Shown piece after piece: positions 1 to 14,948 of a DNA stretch of 64,000 bases. The notes beneath the pieces were generated by a model. The model ran no database searches, was not told where the DNA came from, and worked only from the letters and a program-made list of their open reading frames with translations. Made by a program: the position numbers and the translations under genes. The stretch comes from Patagioenas fasciata (lineage: Eukaryota > Chordata > Aves > Columbiformes > Columbidae). The DNA lies in the NCBI RefSeq assembly GCF_037038585.1, contig NC_092523.1:31473501-31537500 (forward strand), in the 5' to 3' direction. Position 1 is the stretch's first letter; the number at the start of each line of letters is the position of its first letter.

Positions 1-1367
1 ACTGGTAGCGATTCCAGTAGGCTCCAGGTGAGTATAACCAAGAATCTATATTTTTCTACTAAAAGTATTTAGGGATGCAACTACTGGAAAGAGGATGTGC
101 CAGAACCGACTTTTGTAAATCTGTCTGTGACTCAGTCTTTAGACACCCGATTTTCCTGATGTGGAGGTTTCTTGTATATGTTTCCTGTTTCTTGTCCAAA
201 GAGACACCATAATAATTACCTCTGTTACTGTAAACTTAGCTGGTAACATATCAGAAAAGAGATCAGCAAATTCAAAATTAGTTACTCTTTTTCTATAGCT
301 GGAATATCAGATTGCTTCAGGTGAAAAAATAAACTGTTATTACTCTCTACACCTGGTAACACTAGAGAGCCAAACCAACCATAGGGCTCAGGTAAATAGC
401 TGAATAATGTGCTAGGGAGGGTTTTCCATCTCATATATCTTCAACAGAAGTGTTAACTAAATCCCATTAATGGTATCAAACTTTGCCTTCAATTATATCT
501 GTGAACTCTAACAGAGAGAATAGCATTTACAGAGACACTATTTTGCCAGTAAATATATGACAGCCTGAAAGGATATATCATCTCTGAGATCTCAGGCTGA
601 GCATGCAGGGCTGCAGCTGGGAGGATTTTGATATTTTACCTAGAACAAGCAAATATGATACACAGTCACCGGTCATGAAAAAAGTCCTATCATGATGCTA
701 TTATACTGGCAGATGTCAAGGCTCTTCTACAATTCAGGAAATAGAGATAGACCTGTTGTCTCATGGTCACTGTATTCCAGCTTAAATTAAATAACACGTG
801 TGTCATGAATCAGCTCATATCTCAAAAAATCTACATTTTCTAAACTATTACATCATCACTTTGAAATTGGCTTGTTTACTGAGAATGGAATAAAACTTGC
901 TGTTTCCAAGAAATAGCAAATACTAGCTTGAATATATTTTGTAGCCCCTCTGAAATAAATCTGAAGTGTATATTTCAGAAACTCACATAGAAAAGAACAA
1001 AATACTGCTGTGCTGCCATTAAATAAGAAACCATATTGTAAATCTAATATACTGTTCCCATGATTAAGGTGAGATTTCTCAAAGATGCTGGAAGATTGGA
1101 AATGAAGGGACACTTAGCTGCTGAATCAGGCCTAAAAAGAAAAAATGGCTTCTGTAGTACATGGCTAATCCTTTGCTATCACACATTGCTGTAATATTTC
1201 ACTTTAAAGTCACCTAGAGAAAATATTTGTGAAGTTATTAACATTTGTAGTATGAAACTCCCATGGCAGCACTGCAGGCAAGTTTTGATGCAGTTGCTTG
1301 TATCTTTTCACAGAGCTCTGCACTGTGGATTCCAATGATTTTATAACACTTTTAGCATGCACTTAGG

Positions 1368-1393
1368 AAAAAAAAAAAAAAAAAGAAAGAAAA
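1368..1393. repeat. Poly(A) tract, A17
   Basis: Seventeen A followed by GAAAGAAAAC. No retroposed body was recognised before it. Confidence 0.9.
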
Positions 1394-1844
1394 CACATTC
1401 CATCAACTTATATCGACAGTTGCAAAGATCTCATTGCAGAGACCTTGTAAATCTAAACCCCCAGCGTTTAAAATACAATAAAAAAAGATTTCCATATGTT
1501 ATTATTTTTAGGAGAACATGATTTTTGAAGGTGTAAGTTTGGGCATCTTGAGTAAACAGAACGCTTCCATTTCCTGGAAATCAATTTTATTTTACAGAAA
1601 CATTTGTATTTATTGATAGAAATGCCATACAAAAACAGCCAATTACAGACAATAACAGAATCAAAGAACAGAAGACAAACTTTTGGAATATCAAAAAAAA
1701 AAAGAAGAAGAACATTGAAAACTGGAAGTTGAACTGCAAGCTCAAAGGCGCTACACAGGAGTAACTTAGAGAGAAATATATTCAGACAAGTACTCACAAA
1801 TGAATTACCTTACAGAGTCAATCACAACACAACCAGAGAGAAGT

Positions 1845-2420
1845 GTATGAAAAGAGGAGTGCATTCAGCTTCCAGCCCTCCCTGAGAGGCTTTCTGAGCG
1901 CACTGACAGACGCTGCCACCTCTGACTAGGGCATCTGTACGGAAGGTCATCTCAGACAGCCCCAGCCCCACAGCCCTGCACCAGGCACCTCTGGCAACAG
2001 CTAAGGGATGCAAAAAAGCTGTGGGGGCCTCCACCCATACACCTTCTCATTGGCTTGGGAGCTGCATTTAAACTCCTGCCCTGGCTTTTCTTTCTTGTCT
2101 TCTGCCTTCTAGGCATGTGTGTGCCTCACCTTCCATATTGCTCATCCTTGCTTCACCTCAGGTGGGCTTGTTGATTTGACTTCTTGGCTTGACCTCAGAC
2201 CTGCCTTGTTGCTACAGGCTTTTTCAGCAGTCACTGAGCTGCGGCTGGCTCCAGTTACTGCTGTGGGACTTGCCCTGCTTTTCTGAACTGCTTAAAGGCT
2301 GTATTGTTTCCTAGTGAGCCTATCTGGCCATCATGCTCGGTTCCTTGCTTGTCCTCTGTTGAAGAGTACCTTAACTCTGGATGCTCCCTAGCACCTTCCC
2401 AATAAGTGAGTGTTTCAGAT
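1845..2420. mobile_element. Unidentified GC-richer block, possibly an old LTR
   Basis: The segment is clearly richer in G and C than its flanks and has few CpG steps, as in old methylated repeats. It holds an ATTGG (CCAAT-like) string near 2049 and a TTTAAA (TATA-like) string near 2068, about 20 bp apart, followed by a pyrimidine-rich stretch (2085-2250). The organisation recalls an LTR U3/R boundary, and parts look familiar from bird repeats, but I could not define ends or a target duplication. Confidence 0.3.
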
Positions 2421-5400
2421 GTGTATAAACAGTCTTTACAGAGCCTATTGAATCAGGGGGGAGACCACCAAGCTGAAAAATTACTAGGAAACCACTAAAG
2501 CTTTAGCTCTGTAATACAACTTCAGGGATGTGGAAGTAGCTTTTTTAAACGCCAAGATGTAAATAATGTGTCAACAAGTGAGGTATTTAACGTACATAAG
2601 ACATTTTGCAAGATGGAAAATGATAAACACTAGCATCTAACAAGTAGGATTTCAGTTACCTCTTTGTTCTCTTCAGTTAATAATTATACAACATAGTAAC
2701 ATGGCAAAATACCCTTACTATAAATAGTCAAAGGAGATACCACAAATGTCCATTTGCAACACTTAAATTTTACAGGCATAGGTATGGGTCTACATAACTG
2801 CATAGGCCACTAAGGTCTGTATATAGACATAAGAGGTAAAGGATTTATCTGTTAGCCTTTGTCATCGTTACACACCTAAATGTTTAAGGGCACTTCGGAA
2901 TATGCCTTTTGTGGATGTAATGCTAACATCTGAATAGAAACAAACTTGTACACAAAAACCGTAAAACACTGATATTAGCACTATAATGTATACCCCAAAG
3001 GAGACAGACTTGGTCAGTATTAGAAGATTCTGAACACTTGACATAATTATCTCCTGTAGATTTTTCCTGCAATGCTTGGAAATACTTTCAGCTTTGAAGA
3101 CAAAGAATGAGGTCAACCATAGATAGGCTTTTAATTGTAACATTTGAATTGTGGTTTATAATAATGAATGCAGCTATAAGTACTCAGTGAAGTTTAGAAG
3201 CTATTTCTTCACCATTATGCAACACGGAGAATCTGTTTGGCTACTTATCAACTTAAATATTTCTATTCCTGCAAGTCATCTTTTTCTAAATGGAAAAGAT
3301 GCTCAGATTCAGGAGGCACCTTGTGCATGTCAGAGTTGTCATCTAAGCGTAAGTTTATTAAAGTCTAAATAAGATCATATAATCAGCTGCTTATACTACC
3401 AGTAAAGAGGCGTGAAAATCAAAGGGAAGCAGAAATCTGAACAAGCTGTGTATAGTCTCTGCAAATGTTCTTGTGTTACACTCCAGCTGAATTTTGCTTC
3501 TGGTTAAGAAACTGTAGGGATCAGTCATCATTAAAACTGCAGAAAGCAAGCTGAGCAAGCCACTGCAGCATTAGCCTATGCTCACCCAGCTGAAACCACA
3601 GCACTACAGGTGCTGACATTTCTTTTCATTCATCTGTGCCTCTGTTACTTCTCAGTAGGCCACCCACTGTTTGCTTGCATATTGCTGTATATGCACATTG
3701 GAGATTATGCACTATCATGCTCTATTTCTCTAAATTTCCCTTTAAATAAAAACGCCCTGAGGCTTTCTAGATGCATGGCTTTCAACCAATGTAAAGCTTG
3801 GATTAATGATGCCTATAAGTTAATGTCTTCTCTGGTAGGTGTTTCTCGGTTTAACACATGCATATTGTCTAAAATTACAAGTTTACCACCTGTTGGTTCT
3901 ACTAAGTAGTACTAGTGTCAGTGTAAGTACTGTTTGCTTATCAGAAAGATTCTGATTATTAGAAGTGCGGTGAAACTCAAAACTATTGAGTCAGTCAGAT
4001 AATCTCAAAAATGAAGTTTTCCTATCAATAAGTTATTATCCTGGAGCAAGTACAGAAAATGAACTACACTGCATCTCCTAGTATGACAAAATCTTGATGT
4101 TTTCATGAGACAAGTAGTTAGGGTGGCTGGTATTATGCTATTATTACTACTACTAATTAGCCATTAGTAAAAAAAAGTCAAAAGGGTTAACTGAAAAATG
4201 AATGCATGCTCAAAAAATAAACATATTCATCTGCCTGACTTTAAAAAATTCCATTGTAGTATTTTTGCCTTTCTGACAAAGGCAATGAATGTGTTAGTCA
4301 AATCTGGGCAGTGAAGTGGCCACCACCAGCCTGTATTTGCACCAACGAAGGAGGATTTTAGGCTTTTATTTGTTTGATTTTCTCATAGTCCCCTTCAAAT
4401 GTGTTTATGGGGCTTGTACATATGTATATCTTGCAGAACTCCCCATGCTTCAGTGCATTGAATCCATCCTTCCCATACGAGGAGAACCTTGTGTACTAGG
4501 GTTTAGGCAGAAGGAAGGTTCAATTGCAAAAATCACTTTTTGTCCAGCTGACTAGGATTTGGATTATAAAAGCCATTAGTGCCATTGTCTGCCTGATGTT
4601 CTGACTTCCCTGCCTTTTTGCTAGGACATTTCTCTCACTTGTAGGTTAGGGAGTGAAGTTTTGCTTGTTTTCCTACTTTGAACACTGTTGCAGCCCGGAG
4701 TGTCAGAATGATGCTGAGCTTGGCTTTCTGGTCATGTTTCTCACACCAGCAATCAAAGCAGGTAAGAATCTCTCAATGAGAGTACAGTGTGGTTATCAAG
4801 GAGCCAAAATAGGCGCACAAACAAGATCTGTATGTGCGATACAAAAAAGCAAGCTGAGGTGTCTCTGTCAAACTAATAGTGGTGGAATATAAACTTGTAA
4901 AGGCACATTGATCTTTGTTCCAGCAAAGATGCTGTGGATCTAAACTAGCAGTGACCTTGGCACTAGGCTGAATTGGCAAACTGGAACCCAAACTTGTGCA
5001 CACTTTAGAGGCAGTGGTATGTAACCTTTCAGATTCTCTATGCCTCCATCAATGTAAATGTTAATATAATTAGCTTCTAACTTTCCACTATTCACAAGGA
5101 AACATAGCAGGTCCTTATTAATTGTTTATCTGCTAAGAAAATGAATCAGTAATTTTTTTTTTTTTTCTAAGTATATATATAATTCAAAGAAGTCTGTGCT
5201 AGTTTTAAAAATGCAGGGACTGGAGTTATTTTCTCGTTGACAGGCTGGGTGGATGGCTCTTAGAGCTGCTGTGCATGCTTCTTCACATCACTTACTGTAT
5301 GTGTAGCACTGGCATATGAAGGTATCAAAATCCATTTGCATCCTTCTGAGCCATGAACCCCCTCAAGAATTTAGTATGGTGATTACCCCTAAAACCTGGT

Positions 5401-8400
5401 AGCAGTGTGCTTCATGATAAAGCAAGCTTAAAAAGAGCGTATTTCAGAAAATTAGCAGCCAAAGAGTGCAAAACTTCTTCAAAGACGATTCTGGAGGTTT
5501 GGGTTTTTTCAAAGTTGAAATATTTGTTGCAGATATTAAATATTGCAGAGCTAAAGATTACTATGAAAAGCACTAGCTAGCACATTGTCCTGTGAACTAA
5601 CAGAAGAGGGAGGAAAAATATTAATCTCAGTATAACACGTAACCTAGTTTTGTGATTAACACTGAATGATACCACACTACATAACTGTAAAGGCATTGGA
5701 TTGGAAACTCTAGAAGATGGGGGAGAGGAAGCTCTGACTGGTGCTATAAAAGCATTTTTGTCATTGCTTTATATTACACGTTACACTGACACTTAACATC
5801 AATCTTAAAAAAGAACTTTCCAGACCCATTTCTGAATTCTACAGAAGTCATCCCATAAAGCAACTCTAGCTCTTCTGGAGGCTTTTCTCATGACTAAAAG
5901 ATGATTAGCATATGAGGAGTAATAAAATATTGATATCAGTCTGAAAATGTGTAGACTATAGATCTGTTTGACCCATTCTATATGGTTCAAAGAGCATACA
6001 ACAGGATTACTGATTTCTGTGGGGATGTTTCATAAAACTTTTAGAATGTTTCTTATTATTCCAGCAAATTCCTTCCTCCTAATATCAAAGTGAATAAGGC
6101 TTGACAGGTAGAATTAGTAATAACTAATGTTCTTTCTTTCATAAGAATCACTGAATATTTATCTATGCTTTGAATTCTAAGTGCCTAATTAATGGGATAC
6201 CTAACCTTCTAATATTACTTAGACACAAGAACTAATAATTTCTGTGCATTAAGAGGAACATATTCACTAAATCACCAAAAGTTCAAGCTTACAATTTATT
6301 CTTTTGCATCATATCCATATACATCTATTAACAGCCTTGGAGCTTTGCATTTTCTATAGAAGTTTCTCTTTTTGTCCTCCTTTTACTGAGACTTTCTAAT
6401 CTCTCAAACAGGCTTTTTTGTTATCTTACTATAGGGTGGTACTGTAAGAACTTGATTCTGTGTTCTTTTGTTGATTTTTTTTATTATTTTTTCCCCACTT
6501 ACTTTTCTAAGCAGAAAGGCTTACTGATAACTCTTGGAAATAACTCTGAGAAACAACAGTCATGCCAAAAGAAAAGTGCAAAAGTGAAAGGGGAATAGGT
6601 GAAGGTTTTGTTAGGAGCTGAGGCTTGGAAAGGAAAATAATCTTCTGAGGCCAAAGTTATGTATGAAAATCTTAAGGACTGGGGAGAGATGGACATACAA
6701 AATGAAGAAACAGAAGAGATTAGGTTCAGGACTAGAGTTATAGCATTGGGGATTTTGGAAATGTAAAAATGAATGAGAGTTTTTGGGTGTTCCCTAATAC
6801 TTCAAGAGCAAAAAGAATGAGTAGCGGCCAAGAACAGATGAAGGAAGGATGAAAGAAGCTCAGGCATCAGAAGACTAGAGGCTTTCAGAAAATTCTAGGA
6901 TGAAAGACCTGTTTACACCTAGCTCTGTGAGCCTGCAGTCCTCACAGACTTCAAAATTGGTTCAAGGATCTGCTGAGATACATCTCTAGCTAAAGGTGCT
7001 GCGGCCTGATGAGAGACAGACACAAAGGGAAAACTGAAAAAAAGCCATGATCCTACCCTGGGTTTGAAGAATCCTGCTGTTTGGTGATACTCTAAAGAAA
7101 TAACTCACTGAGCTGATCTATATGATCAGTGATGATATGCTTGATATGTTTTGTCTGGTAAAATGAAATATAGATAACTTGTCAAAATATAAGATTTCTC
7201 TCTGGAGTCTGAAAGGATCAAAGAACATTTTCATGTCAAATATATGTAAGTGAAATGTTGGAGGGAGCATAGCTTTCAACAGGAAGACTTGAACTCGAAT
7301 ATCTGTTATTGAAGGCCTTAGCTTATTGAATCCATTTTCCTTGATCATTCACTGGAATGAAGTTATATATAAAGCTATTTGTTAACCATTTTTACACTAT
7401 TCCCCTTGTTTTTCAGCATAGGATTTTGGCAAATTTTGACTTGTAACTGAATATGTTGTGCTAAGGCTGTCCTGCACATTTTGCAGGAGTTTTTAACAGT
7501 TTTAATAGTTTAGTAAAGCAGTACATACCAAACTGGGGCTATGATGTGAGTGCAGGAAGAGTGGACAAGGTGTAAAGCACTGTAATTTGCTCTTATTGAG
7601 CTGTTATTGTTATACAACATGAAGTTGTTCAATTTGACTGAAATAGGATGTGGATCAAGAGGAACATCTGAATTTGTATCTATTTGCTTGTGTTAGTTAC
7701 ACAGATCATTTCTATCTCACCTCTTATGTTTTTCCTCCTAATAAACCTTATGAATCAAGCTAAAAATGTAAGACATAAGGTTAAAACCTCTTCCATACAC
7801 CAGTTCTAAGGTTCCAACAACTTTTTTGCAGCATGTGTTTAATAAGAGAGGAAATTAAGACACTGCAGAAGTCTGAAGTGAGTTGCTGGGTACTGAAGAA
7901 TGGTAAGCATTTTTTCTATGAATATGAGTGCCAAAAGCTTTTCCTAATTCAACAGAAAATTCTCATGTCCTGAGATACAGGCTTTATGGAATTTGTGATG
8001 GAAAAAAAAGTCTTTTGACTATTCCTTCTGGGACTGAATCTGACAAAGTGGATGAATTAATGATTATTAATTTCTCAGTTTTGGAGACTAGAAGGAGAAT
8101 TGCTATATTTCTGTTAGCAGAGCTAGCTCTTAATTGCTTTTTGTATTTGTAGGTGTATTGGCACTTGATAGATTTCCAGCTCCAAATCTGGAGTCACATG
8201 AACTTCAAACAAATTCAAGACTTTGGTTTCAATTAAGTAACTTGCTACAGTTTCTTTCCTACAGATACTTAGGACTTCTAACACTACCAGCAGCAATTAA
8301 ATAAGATCAAATGTTAGTGATGGAGACCACAAAAGAATTTGTGTATGGATCTACATAACAGATATTTTGGTGTAGTACAGAATTAATTCCAAACAGCCTA

Positions 8401-11400
8401 GGTGGCATTACTGAGAATATAATGAAGAACAAGAACTCCAAAGACGTGAACAAACTATGTGCTGAAAGTCTATCCCAATAATATTATTTGAAGATCGAAC
8501 TTTCCATGACTTTTTCTGAAAGGTTAGTATCTGATCTCCTTTTTATCCTGCTAGTCTCTGACTCAGGGTTATGACATAGATGTGCTGGACAGACATCAGA
8601 AAACTGCAGCCATCATTATCTTTTGCAACATGTATGCAAATCCCACCAATGTGAATGACTTTAGAGGACAGGATTTGGGTCCATGTTCAGAATTCTGTTT
8701 TCACCAGAAACAGTTATCTTTGAATTTAAAAAATGTTTTTGTTTTAAAATACAGTCCTTGAAGGGAAAGTCTGTTTTTTTTCTCTTCCTGAATACTAGGG
8801 AGGAATATAGAAACATATTACTTGTGCCATGCTAAGAACTGCATGAGAGGCAGTAGTGTTTAGACAGTGAAAAGCAGTTAAAATTTTGAGGGCTTTTTTT
8901 GTAATGTAAATCAGCAAAGAGGGAGGGAAATTGTTCAGCAGTTCTTTTCTTCAAGGACTTACATCTCTTTGTAGGAAGAACCACATAGGACTATTGTGGT
9001 ATAAAATCCATGAACATCAATTCACTTCTCATCACTGTGCAGGAACAATAATCAGACTGTGTTCCAGGGCCAAGAACCAATTCCCTCACCAGACTCCTTT
9101 GCAGAGGCTCAGTTCCTCACTGTTTCCAAAGTCTGGCTCTCTTTTCCTTCTTCCTCGTCACAGCTGGAACCACTCAATAGACTGAAGGAGCTACTGTTGT
9201 TGCCTGTTTTGGGAAGTGGCAGATAATAGATGGAATTAGAGCCCAACACCATTCTGTAGGATTCTAATACCATAGTTGGTGCTTAAAGCGATGGAAAGTG
9301 GTGTATTCCAGCCTTTGGCTTTCTGCCCTTCTGTTTTCAGAGTATTTCTCCTTTTTGAGAGAAAGAACTGTGCCATGGTATCACTTATTTCAGACACTCC
9401 AGGTGGACCTATAGAGCTAGGACGTTCTCCAGTTGAGTTAAAGACACTGTCATTGTATGTGATAAAGTGGTGGTCACCACCCCTGCAAAAGGTGTTTGTA
9501 CTACACTGCCACTGAACTCACGGCTGCAGGATTTTCCTACCAAACTCCCTCTGATCACAGCACTTGTCCAAGCTCTGACCCAAAGCAAGTGCTGACAACT
9601 GTATCCTACAGCTTTACCAAATACCCTAGCGTACCCTCGTACCAAATAAAACCTGGAGATGACACTTAATATCTTCATTTCCACTAGACAGATAGAAATA
9701 AATTCAGACTTTGTTCAGTGAGAAATAAAGTCAGACCTGAACTTGCCTGAACACAGATGCAGACAGATTGCCTTGAATCATATTGCACTGAATATTAGAT
9801 GACTTTTATTTGGTAAGTTTTATTTGTTTTAATTTTGGAGGGGTAAAAAAGAATTAAATACTAAATGCTATGCCAAAATGAGTCCCAAGATGGACATTTG
9901 TATAAAATGGTTATTAACAACCTTGTAACACTGTCGGCATTAAGAGCAGTTTAGGGAAGGCCTGGAAGAGGGAGTGTTTGGAGAAGAATAGTAAAGGAGT
10001 GGATAAATAAGGGAGAGGACAAGCATTAGCCAAGAAACCATGTTTCACTTGCCATCTCAAAGTGATTTTTTTTTCCCCCCCCCAGCATACCTTTGCTAAG
10101 TATAGAATGGATTTCTACATATAGATCTTTGTTTGCTGATTTGTGTGGTGCTTAGCTAGGAACCTTAAGTAATTGTTTTATATTTGATAGCATAATTTTG
10201 GTGCTACACATGCTTAGTGGTGATTCAGCTCATTGATTGCAGAGAACACAGCACATTTCTGCTATTTATTTTCTATCTCATAAAACTAGAACTTCAGTAA
10301 CTTTTCAAGAAAGAATATTCTTAATATAGGACAATCTTGGTGATCATAAATGAATCTTAGGTGGAGAAATTTTACTTTAACAAAGTAAGTAGTTTAGGGT
10401 GCTTTCTGTTTCATAATATTTTGTTTCTTCATATTCCATACTTTCAGGAAATACTGACAGGCTTTTTTGGGGAGTTCAGTTACAGTCTTGAAACATTCCC
10501 AAAGGCTTAGCAGCTATCCATCCCCTATAGATCTCTGCTTTCTGTGCCATTTTCAGCTGTCTACTTGACAAGCTTCATTTCCGTATGTTCCAGATTCAAG
10601 TAATTCCAGATATACTTTCCCTGCTGAAATGAAAAATAATTTCCTGACCAAAGTTTCCCAAATAAGCATAATTATTTTTTGGGGAAAAAAAAAATCCTAA
10701 CAAGACTGAAAAGAAACTTCTTCCCTTTAAAAAAAAAAAAAATAAACCAATGTTATCCATTTAGTTGTGAATGCCCTTCGTAATATATTGATCCCAAACT
10801 GAAACAGCATCAGTTAATTGCCTATGCCTCTTTCCTAAGGTAAAGTTCCTACTTACTCTCTTTCCCCTTGAAATACTGGGAAATGGCAATAGAGTTGCAA
10901 GAATCCACAATACTGATGACTACCACAGTGTTTGTTAATACATGGATATAATTTAATGAGTTTCATTCCTCTAACTTACTAATGCAAAGAAGTTTCATTT
11001 AAATTTCAGCTTACTGGGCAAGAAGCACAAGGTGAAGGAGAAGTTTCACTCTTGAGATCAAAGCGATAAAACCCATATAGATGCTAATCCTAGGATTTCC
11101 AGAGGCTGAATATCATTCTAGCGAATGCATTAATTAACTGTTACTGGCAAGGCTACAAATTACTGTTTCTAAGATCATTTTTTCAAGCTGTCATTTCTCT
11201 ACAGCATAATGTACATGGAGTCATTTTGTCTTTCTAACTTTGGTCCAGTGCTTATAGCGGAGCACTGTAAATGGGGCAGCTGATTACCACTAGGAAGTTT
11301 ACTGTTGTGTTTTGTAGATTTATATCTGCATGTTTAAACCACCAGAACTTAAAACAGCTACCTGCTACCCCATTAACAGAAGTGCCAGACGTGGGCTCTC

Positions 11401-11914
11401 CCAAGCAGTTTTTCCTATGAAGGATTGCTTTGGATGACCTTGAAGTTTGTTTGGGATTTCCAGATGTGTTGCAGCTCTGTGTCTTCTGTGCATCCAGGAA
11501 ATCCCACACAGGTTCACCATAAGGAAGTCAGTCCAAGGGCACATAAACTGCACAGGGATGTTCTTGAGAGCTGTCACACTGACTGGCATTGCAGGAGAGT
11601 AGCTGGTCTGGGTTGTAGCAGACCCAGAAGTGTTCAGAAGAGTGGAATGAAACACTGATGTGCTGCATATGTGCAGTAAGACTGACAGTCTGAAACCCTT
11701 CAGCTGATTACACTGCTGATAAGTTATGGTGACATGTACCTGCAAAACTGAGAAGGGGTTAAACTATTTTCTGGTATTTAAAGGCTACCACAGAGGGAAA
11801 AGAATGAATTGTTCTCCATGTCTGTGGTACACAGGGTGAAAAGGAATGACCTTAAATGGCAGCAGAAGGCTTCCGCTCAGACACTGTTTTCCCATGTGTA
11901 AGAACTGCAAAGCA

Positions 11915-12074
11915 CTGAAGTGGGTGGCTTAGGGACTCTGGAGTCTTCATCACTGGAAATACTTAATGAAAAGTTAAACAAGCACCATCAGGAGACAGAT
12001 CTTTCTTTAGAGAGGACACTAGGCTAGATGATCTCCCCAGGTTCCTTCTAGGTTTATTTTCCTATGATTGTATG
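11915..12074 (+). mobile_element. CR1 LINE 3' end, sense, diverged
   Basis: The strings GGCTTAGGGACTCTGGAGTC, TCATCACTGGAAATACTTAA, CTAGATGATCTCCCCAGGT and CCTATGATTGTATG follow the order of the CR1 3' end. The terminal octamers are degenerate. The region before it back to 11250 contains no recognisable element. Confidence 0.75.
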
Positions 12075-14885
12075 CATAATAAGTCTGACATGTCCCAAAA
12101 GTTTCCAATTACTGTGCATGAACAGACCATCTGTGCAAAGCAATCTCAATATGCCTGTTACTTCCTGGAAGCATTTTACTTACTGAAACAGAAATATAAC
12201 AGCTCTACCCATTTATACAAATGTCTGTCCAGAGTCATTGGAAAAAAATCTGGTAGAGGCACCAATCCAAAAATGTTTTCTTTATTTACTTGGCATTGCC
12301 TGTTGAATTTGAGTAAGACCTGATTCTCCCAAGAACAGTGTATGTTGGACATAACACTTGCAGGATGTTGGGTAAGTTGTAGTCATGCCTTTCCTTGAAA
12401 ATCCCATCCTGTAAGCTCTCAAGGGAAAAGATTGCCATTAGTCAGACACATGAAGTGGTATTTGTATGAGTGTTTCCAGGATCAGGTCCTTAACAAGAAT
12501 TCTTGTTATTGTACTGAAATAGTTGTTCTTGTTTCCTTCCTCATGGAAGGAAAAATACATCTAAAGCTAAATTACAGTACTAGTGGATGGTATTTGCTGT
12601 CTGTAACTACAGTGTCAACATGATAGGCAGTCATTTGTAAACACCTGAACTGAATGACTGAATGTGGAATCAAAGCCTTTAAGCAAATTGAAATTCCTCA
12701 GCTTCCAAAAAGGTGAAGTTGAAAATAAAAATTGCTCTCCAATAAAACACTTATCATGGAAGGCTATGTGGGCAAAGGTCATGACATTATGGATATTTGA
12801 GAGCCAGTGAATCAAATCTTAAATCCCACCAAGATACTTTTGAACCTTTCTTAAAGTGATAAGCATGCCTCCAGCTTATATTATTCCTGCGGAGTTGCAT
12901 TATTCATAGAGACATCAATATTATAATAATTTTTGAGGTTCACACAGCAAAGAAAACTATCAATACATACAGAATATGAAACTTGCAAGACTATTTGGTA
13001 AAAATATAATATATAGTTAAGGTAGGAACCTGTCTATTCAAAGAGTGGAATTTGGTAAAACAGCTTGATCTTCTTAATGTTGAAAACAACAACAAAGTAT
13101 GTGAAGTTACCTTTTTCTCTTGTTCTCTGCTATTGCTGCTGTTCTTCTGATAGTAGTTGATGGTTCTGATTAGATCTAGGGTAAGTTCAGAGACACACAA
13201 AAAAAATGTATCGTCTGGTGATCATGCTGCCATGAGTCTTGCAGTCTTGGCACCACTCTCATTTCTAAAAGAATAACACTGTAATAATATAAATCAGGAG
13301 TTGGGGGGAATTCAGTATAGATATTGAGCCTAGAAGAATGAGGCAGAAAAAAGGTGGAGGATACACACAGAAAGAATAATTGAATTTTCCCCAAACTCTC
13401 TAATATTGGTTTTGTGTTTTATAGTTACAATTGATATTGTTAAAGTTGCACACTGTAAATTGGACCCTGCTGAATCAACTGACACAGAAAGAAAGCTAAC
13501 AAACACAAAATAATGTCTGAGTTTTACTAAAAACCCAAAGGATATCAGATCCATCCTTCAGCCATTGGGGGATTAAACAGTTCTATTCACAGGGATCTGC
13601 TGAGAATCAATCTTTCTAAACTAAATGTTTAGTATAAACATTTGGTGCACTGGTACATTAAAAATAAACCAAACCAAACACCTTTTTGAATTCATCCAAG
13701 TTGTTCTGTTTTTAAGTAATTAACCTTTTGAAAGGTATAATAAAAAAAAAAATAATAATCTCGAATGCCTATTCACTTTACACAAGAAAAGACAAAGTTC
13801 AAAAGGCTGAGATCTGAATGGGAAAGTCTGCATGTGGAAGCAGTGAAGGAAAGGTGTAAGGATAAAATTGGCATGGGTTAACAGCGTCTTTGTCAGAAGG
13901 TCATGAATAGTACTACGTATCTACATGCAGCTTCCGAGACACCTAGGTCAGAAAAACGAGATGGCCTAAAACAAACAGCAAAGGAGACATTCCAAAGAAA
14001 GTGAGTGACAGATTGAACCAAACAATCGGTTAAAGCTAGTAAGACATAAAGAAAGACATAGCAAGAAAATAAAGAACCATTGGAATCGTTAGACCCTGAG
14101 ATAAGGAGACAGAAGCCAGTGAGTAGGAGCATCATGCTCATCAGCACCCCATCAGCAGAGGTGCCTCAGTGGCTCACTGGCTTGAGGCTGGAGACAAAAG
14201 TTCGAAGCCACTGACAGCTCCTAATAGGTGCAAAAAACAGCACTTTGTCCCCATTTGAAAAAGAACTTTGCAAAGGTGGTGAGGACTTGAAAGCCAAAGT
14301 ATTTTGTTGGGTTTTTTTTCCCTTTCTGCACCCTGAAAGAGCCTTTCATCTGGCACCTAGAACACTCCTGGGAAAGTGGCTTTGGCCCCTGCAGTAGATG
14401 AAAGCTGAGACTTAGTCTTTTGCTTCCCAGAAACTGTTAGGAGGGCGAGCAGAACCCTCTCCAAAGACACAGACTTTGGGGAAATGGAGGTGAAAAGGAA
14501 AAACACCACCCTGCTCAGATCTTTGGAAGGGAAGAAGGGTAAAGAATTGTGGGGTTTTTTTAGAGGATTATTTTGGGTCACAAACAGAGAGTCACCTTAG
14601 TGGTCTGAAATAATTTGCCTGAGAGAATTTGAACAAAACTTGCATCCAGTATTTTCTATTAACTCTGTGGCTTCCTGCTCAGCTTGCTGGGTCGCTATGT
14701 CCCTTCCCACAGCACTGACTTGCTTCCAGCTCTGTGTTGAATTTTAAGCTCCCTAAAGCAAGTGCTGGGCTTAACAGGCATCACTTGCAACTCTTCCATT
14801 CAGAAAACACCTTTTATTTTTTTCAAGAATGTTTAGAATCTTGTTCCCCTGCCAAAATTTAGAAACATTGCCTAAAGTACTGGGA

Positions 14886-14948
14886 TTTGTTTGTTTGTTT
14901 GTTTGTTTGGTTTGGTTTGTTTGTTTGGTTTTGTGGTGGTGGTTGTTT
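14886..14948. repeat. (TTTG)n / GTT-rich simple repeat
   Basis: About six uninterrupted TTTG units degrade into GGTTTG and GTGGTGGTTG. The reverse solo LTR is inserted at its right end, and similar GTT-rich sequence continues after the LTR (15293-15335). Confidence 0.9.

Larger units (their letters stand above)
1..14880. other. Intergenic DNA upstream of TUSC3, no gene seen
   Basis: I find no exon with a recognisable domain, no RNA gene and no conserved-looking reading frame. The contents are the A17 tract, the GC-richer block at 1845-2420, one diverged CR1 at 11915-12074 and scattered T or A runs (about 5153, 10066, 10689, 10729 and 13741). Open frames of 60-126 codons on both strands are at the level expected by chance. 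The longest is 11365-11745 minus, and it shows no family signature. Confidence 0.75.

Noticed and set aside
11365..11745. 126-codon minus-strand open frame
   Set aside because: It is the longest frame in the AT-rich part, but it has no recognisable domain or initiation context, and other-strand and other-frame ORFs overlap it. It is compatible with chance in 64 kb.
14163..14209. tRNA-like A box (TGGCTCACTGG) and B box (AGTTCGAAGCC) with plausible spacing
   Set aside because: The D stem pairs only partly, there is no room for an anticodon arm and the T stem does not pair. It is probably a coincidence, and no SINE body could be recognised around it.
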